From Anisakis pegreffii (lineage: Eukaryota; Nematoda; Chromadorea; Rhabditida; Anisakidae): 64,000 nucleotides of DNA. Made by a program: the position numbers and the translations under genes. A model generated the notes under the pieces. It had not been told where the DNA came from. It made no database searches and saw nothing but the letters and a program-made list of their open reading frames with translations. How positions within the stretch are numbered: position 1 is the stretch's first letter; each line of letters opens with the position of its first letter. The stretch spans positions 1 to 64,000 of the forward strand of contig JAPYMA010000628.1 in the NCBI GenBank assembly GCA_035041965.1, written 5' to 3'. Positions 62,954 through 64,000 of the stretch are shown here, piece by piece.

Positions 62954-64000
62954 TGTATTCTTCTTTTCATTTTCGACTCTTTTTTTGTCACATATCACTC
63001 CCATTTCCTGTACTAATTTTACCCTCCCATATCTGAACGATCAATGAGAGGTTTACTCGCTCTATTTTCTGTGAAAGAACTTGTTGCAAAAGCGTTTATG
63101 ACCAGAACCAGGGGAACACTGAAGGTTGTTGAGCTACTTATCAATTGGGTTGTTGGTTGGAGAAAGCGGTTGGTGAGTCAGTCTCACCGGCTTCTAATCT
63201 TCATCCGCAACCTGAGCTCATCGTAAGCACGATGTTACGAGTTCGCAATACACGACTCATACAACTCATATTCAAACAACTGAACAAACCGTTTCCATTG
63301 TCCAAGTGGATTCAAAAACGAGTGAGGATATGATCGGATATGAGATGTGAGAGGATATGATTTGTACCGTATGATTTTTATGAATTTGATGAGATTTTCT
63401 GAGATGTTCTCCCTCATATATTTTAAAGTATGATTGTTGCCGCTTTCTGCGAAGAATATTTTCTCAATCTCGTGTTATTTCGTCATAATTCATATGGCTT
63501 GAAGAGCAGTACCAAAAATACTCTGGAATAGTCTTTTTTCGAATATTTTGTTTGATTGTTGAAAAAAATTTATTGTTGTCCACCTGCGAATATCGCAACA
63601 AATTTGTCAGATGCTTTCTTCTTAATCCTCTATTATTAGAGTCTTGCAGTAAAAGTTTTCGTCGTCATCATCAAGTTATTCTCCAATTCCAATTCGAAAG
63701 TGATTCATTTTCATATTTTTATCAGTAATTCACTTATGCTATTGTCACAAATAATTTGGTGTCATGTCCAAATCACGCGTTATGATCAATCCCGAAAACA
63801 GATCACTGACTTCGTTTGAGCCGAAGAAATGATTAATTGATCTCGAAAACTGACTGCTATCACCAAATGATTTTTACAGCAACTTTCGAGTCCATCAATC
63901 AATCACTGTAATGAGTCTCAACTCTTTTCGTTCAGTTAATGATTGTAGTATTTGTGAATCGATCGTTTATCTTTGAATTATATTATTTTCTCAGCTTTCA
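62954..64000. other. downstream of sbds; possible next exon
   Basis: An open frame starting ATG 63044 runs through RGTLKVVELLINWVVGWRKR to a GTGAGT donor at about 63174; an overlapping frame ends at a GTAAGC donor near 63225. One may be a first exon of a gene continuing beyond the window. The remainder is AT-rich with nothing recognised. Confidence 0.4.

Overview
This window looks like nuclear DNA from a nematode. It is AT-rich, genes are broken by many introns that end in TTTCAG or a close variant, and two genes belong to the nematode-specific serpentine chemoreceptor class x. Two genes (20.2 kb and 61.1 kb) have a TTTCAG/TGCAG acceptor a few bases upstream of the ATG, the arrangement expected for spliced-leader trans-splicing. 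I cannot name the species. All exon models below come from reading splice sites and checking that reading phase closes across every junction; none was tested against transcripts.

Layout. 1-7498: a satellite array of 403-bp monomers, entering from the left edge and stopping abruptly. 8.7-13.6 kb (-): NDC80/HEC1 kinetochore protein, 16 exons. 15.0-16.7 kb (+): dual-specificity phosphatase of the DUSP22/DUSP15 type. 16.7-20.2 kb: no gene seen. 20.2-23.8 kb (+): histone-chaperone protein of the HIRIP3/CHZ type, 9 exons. 27.1-30.1 kb (+): protein with two PDZ-like domains. 33.5-35.1 kb (+): unknown secreted protein. 36.5-37.9 kb (+): C-type lectin. 39.2-42.6 kb and 49.1-54.3 kb (-): two paralogous srx-type seven-transmembrane receptors with the same seven-exon, same-phase structure. 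Between them lie three small unassigned genes (45.9-49.0 kb). 54.3-61.0 kb: mostly empty, with isolated coding-looking exons. 61.1-63.0 kb (+): SBDS, ribosome maturation factor, 5 exons.

Repeats are frequent in the right two thirds: a 1-kb hAT deletion derivative with a perfect 8-bp target duplication in receptor intron 1, a 232-bp inverted-repeat MITE in another intron of the same receptor, a 350-bp fold-back element in intron 1 of its paralog, and several two- or three-copy dispersed families. The genes do not form a pathway. Housekeeping genes (ndc80, HIRIP3-like, sbds) are interspersed with fast-evolving sensory and secreted genes, and no operon is evident. I found no RNA gene, no CRISPR array and no complete autonomous transposon.
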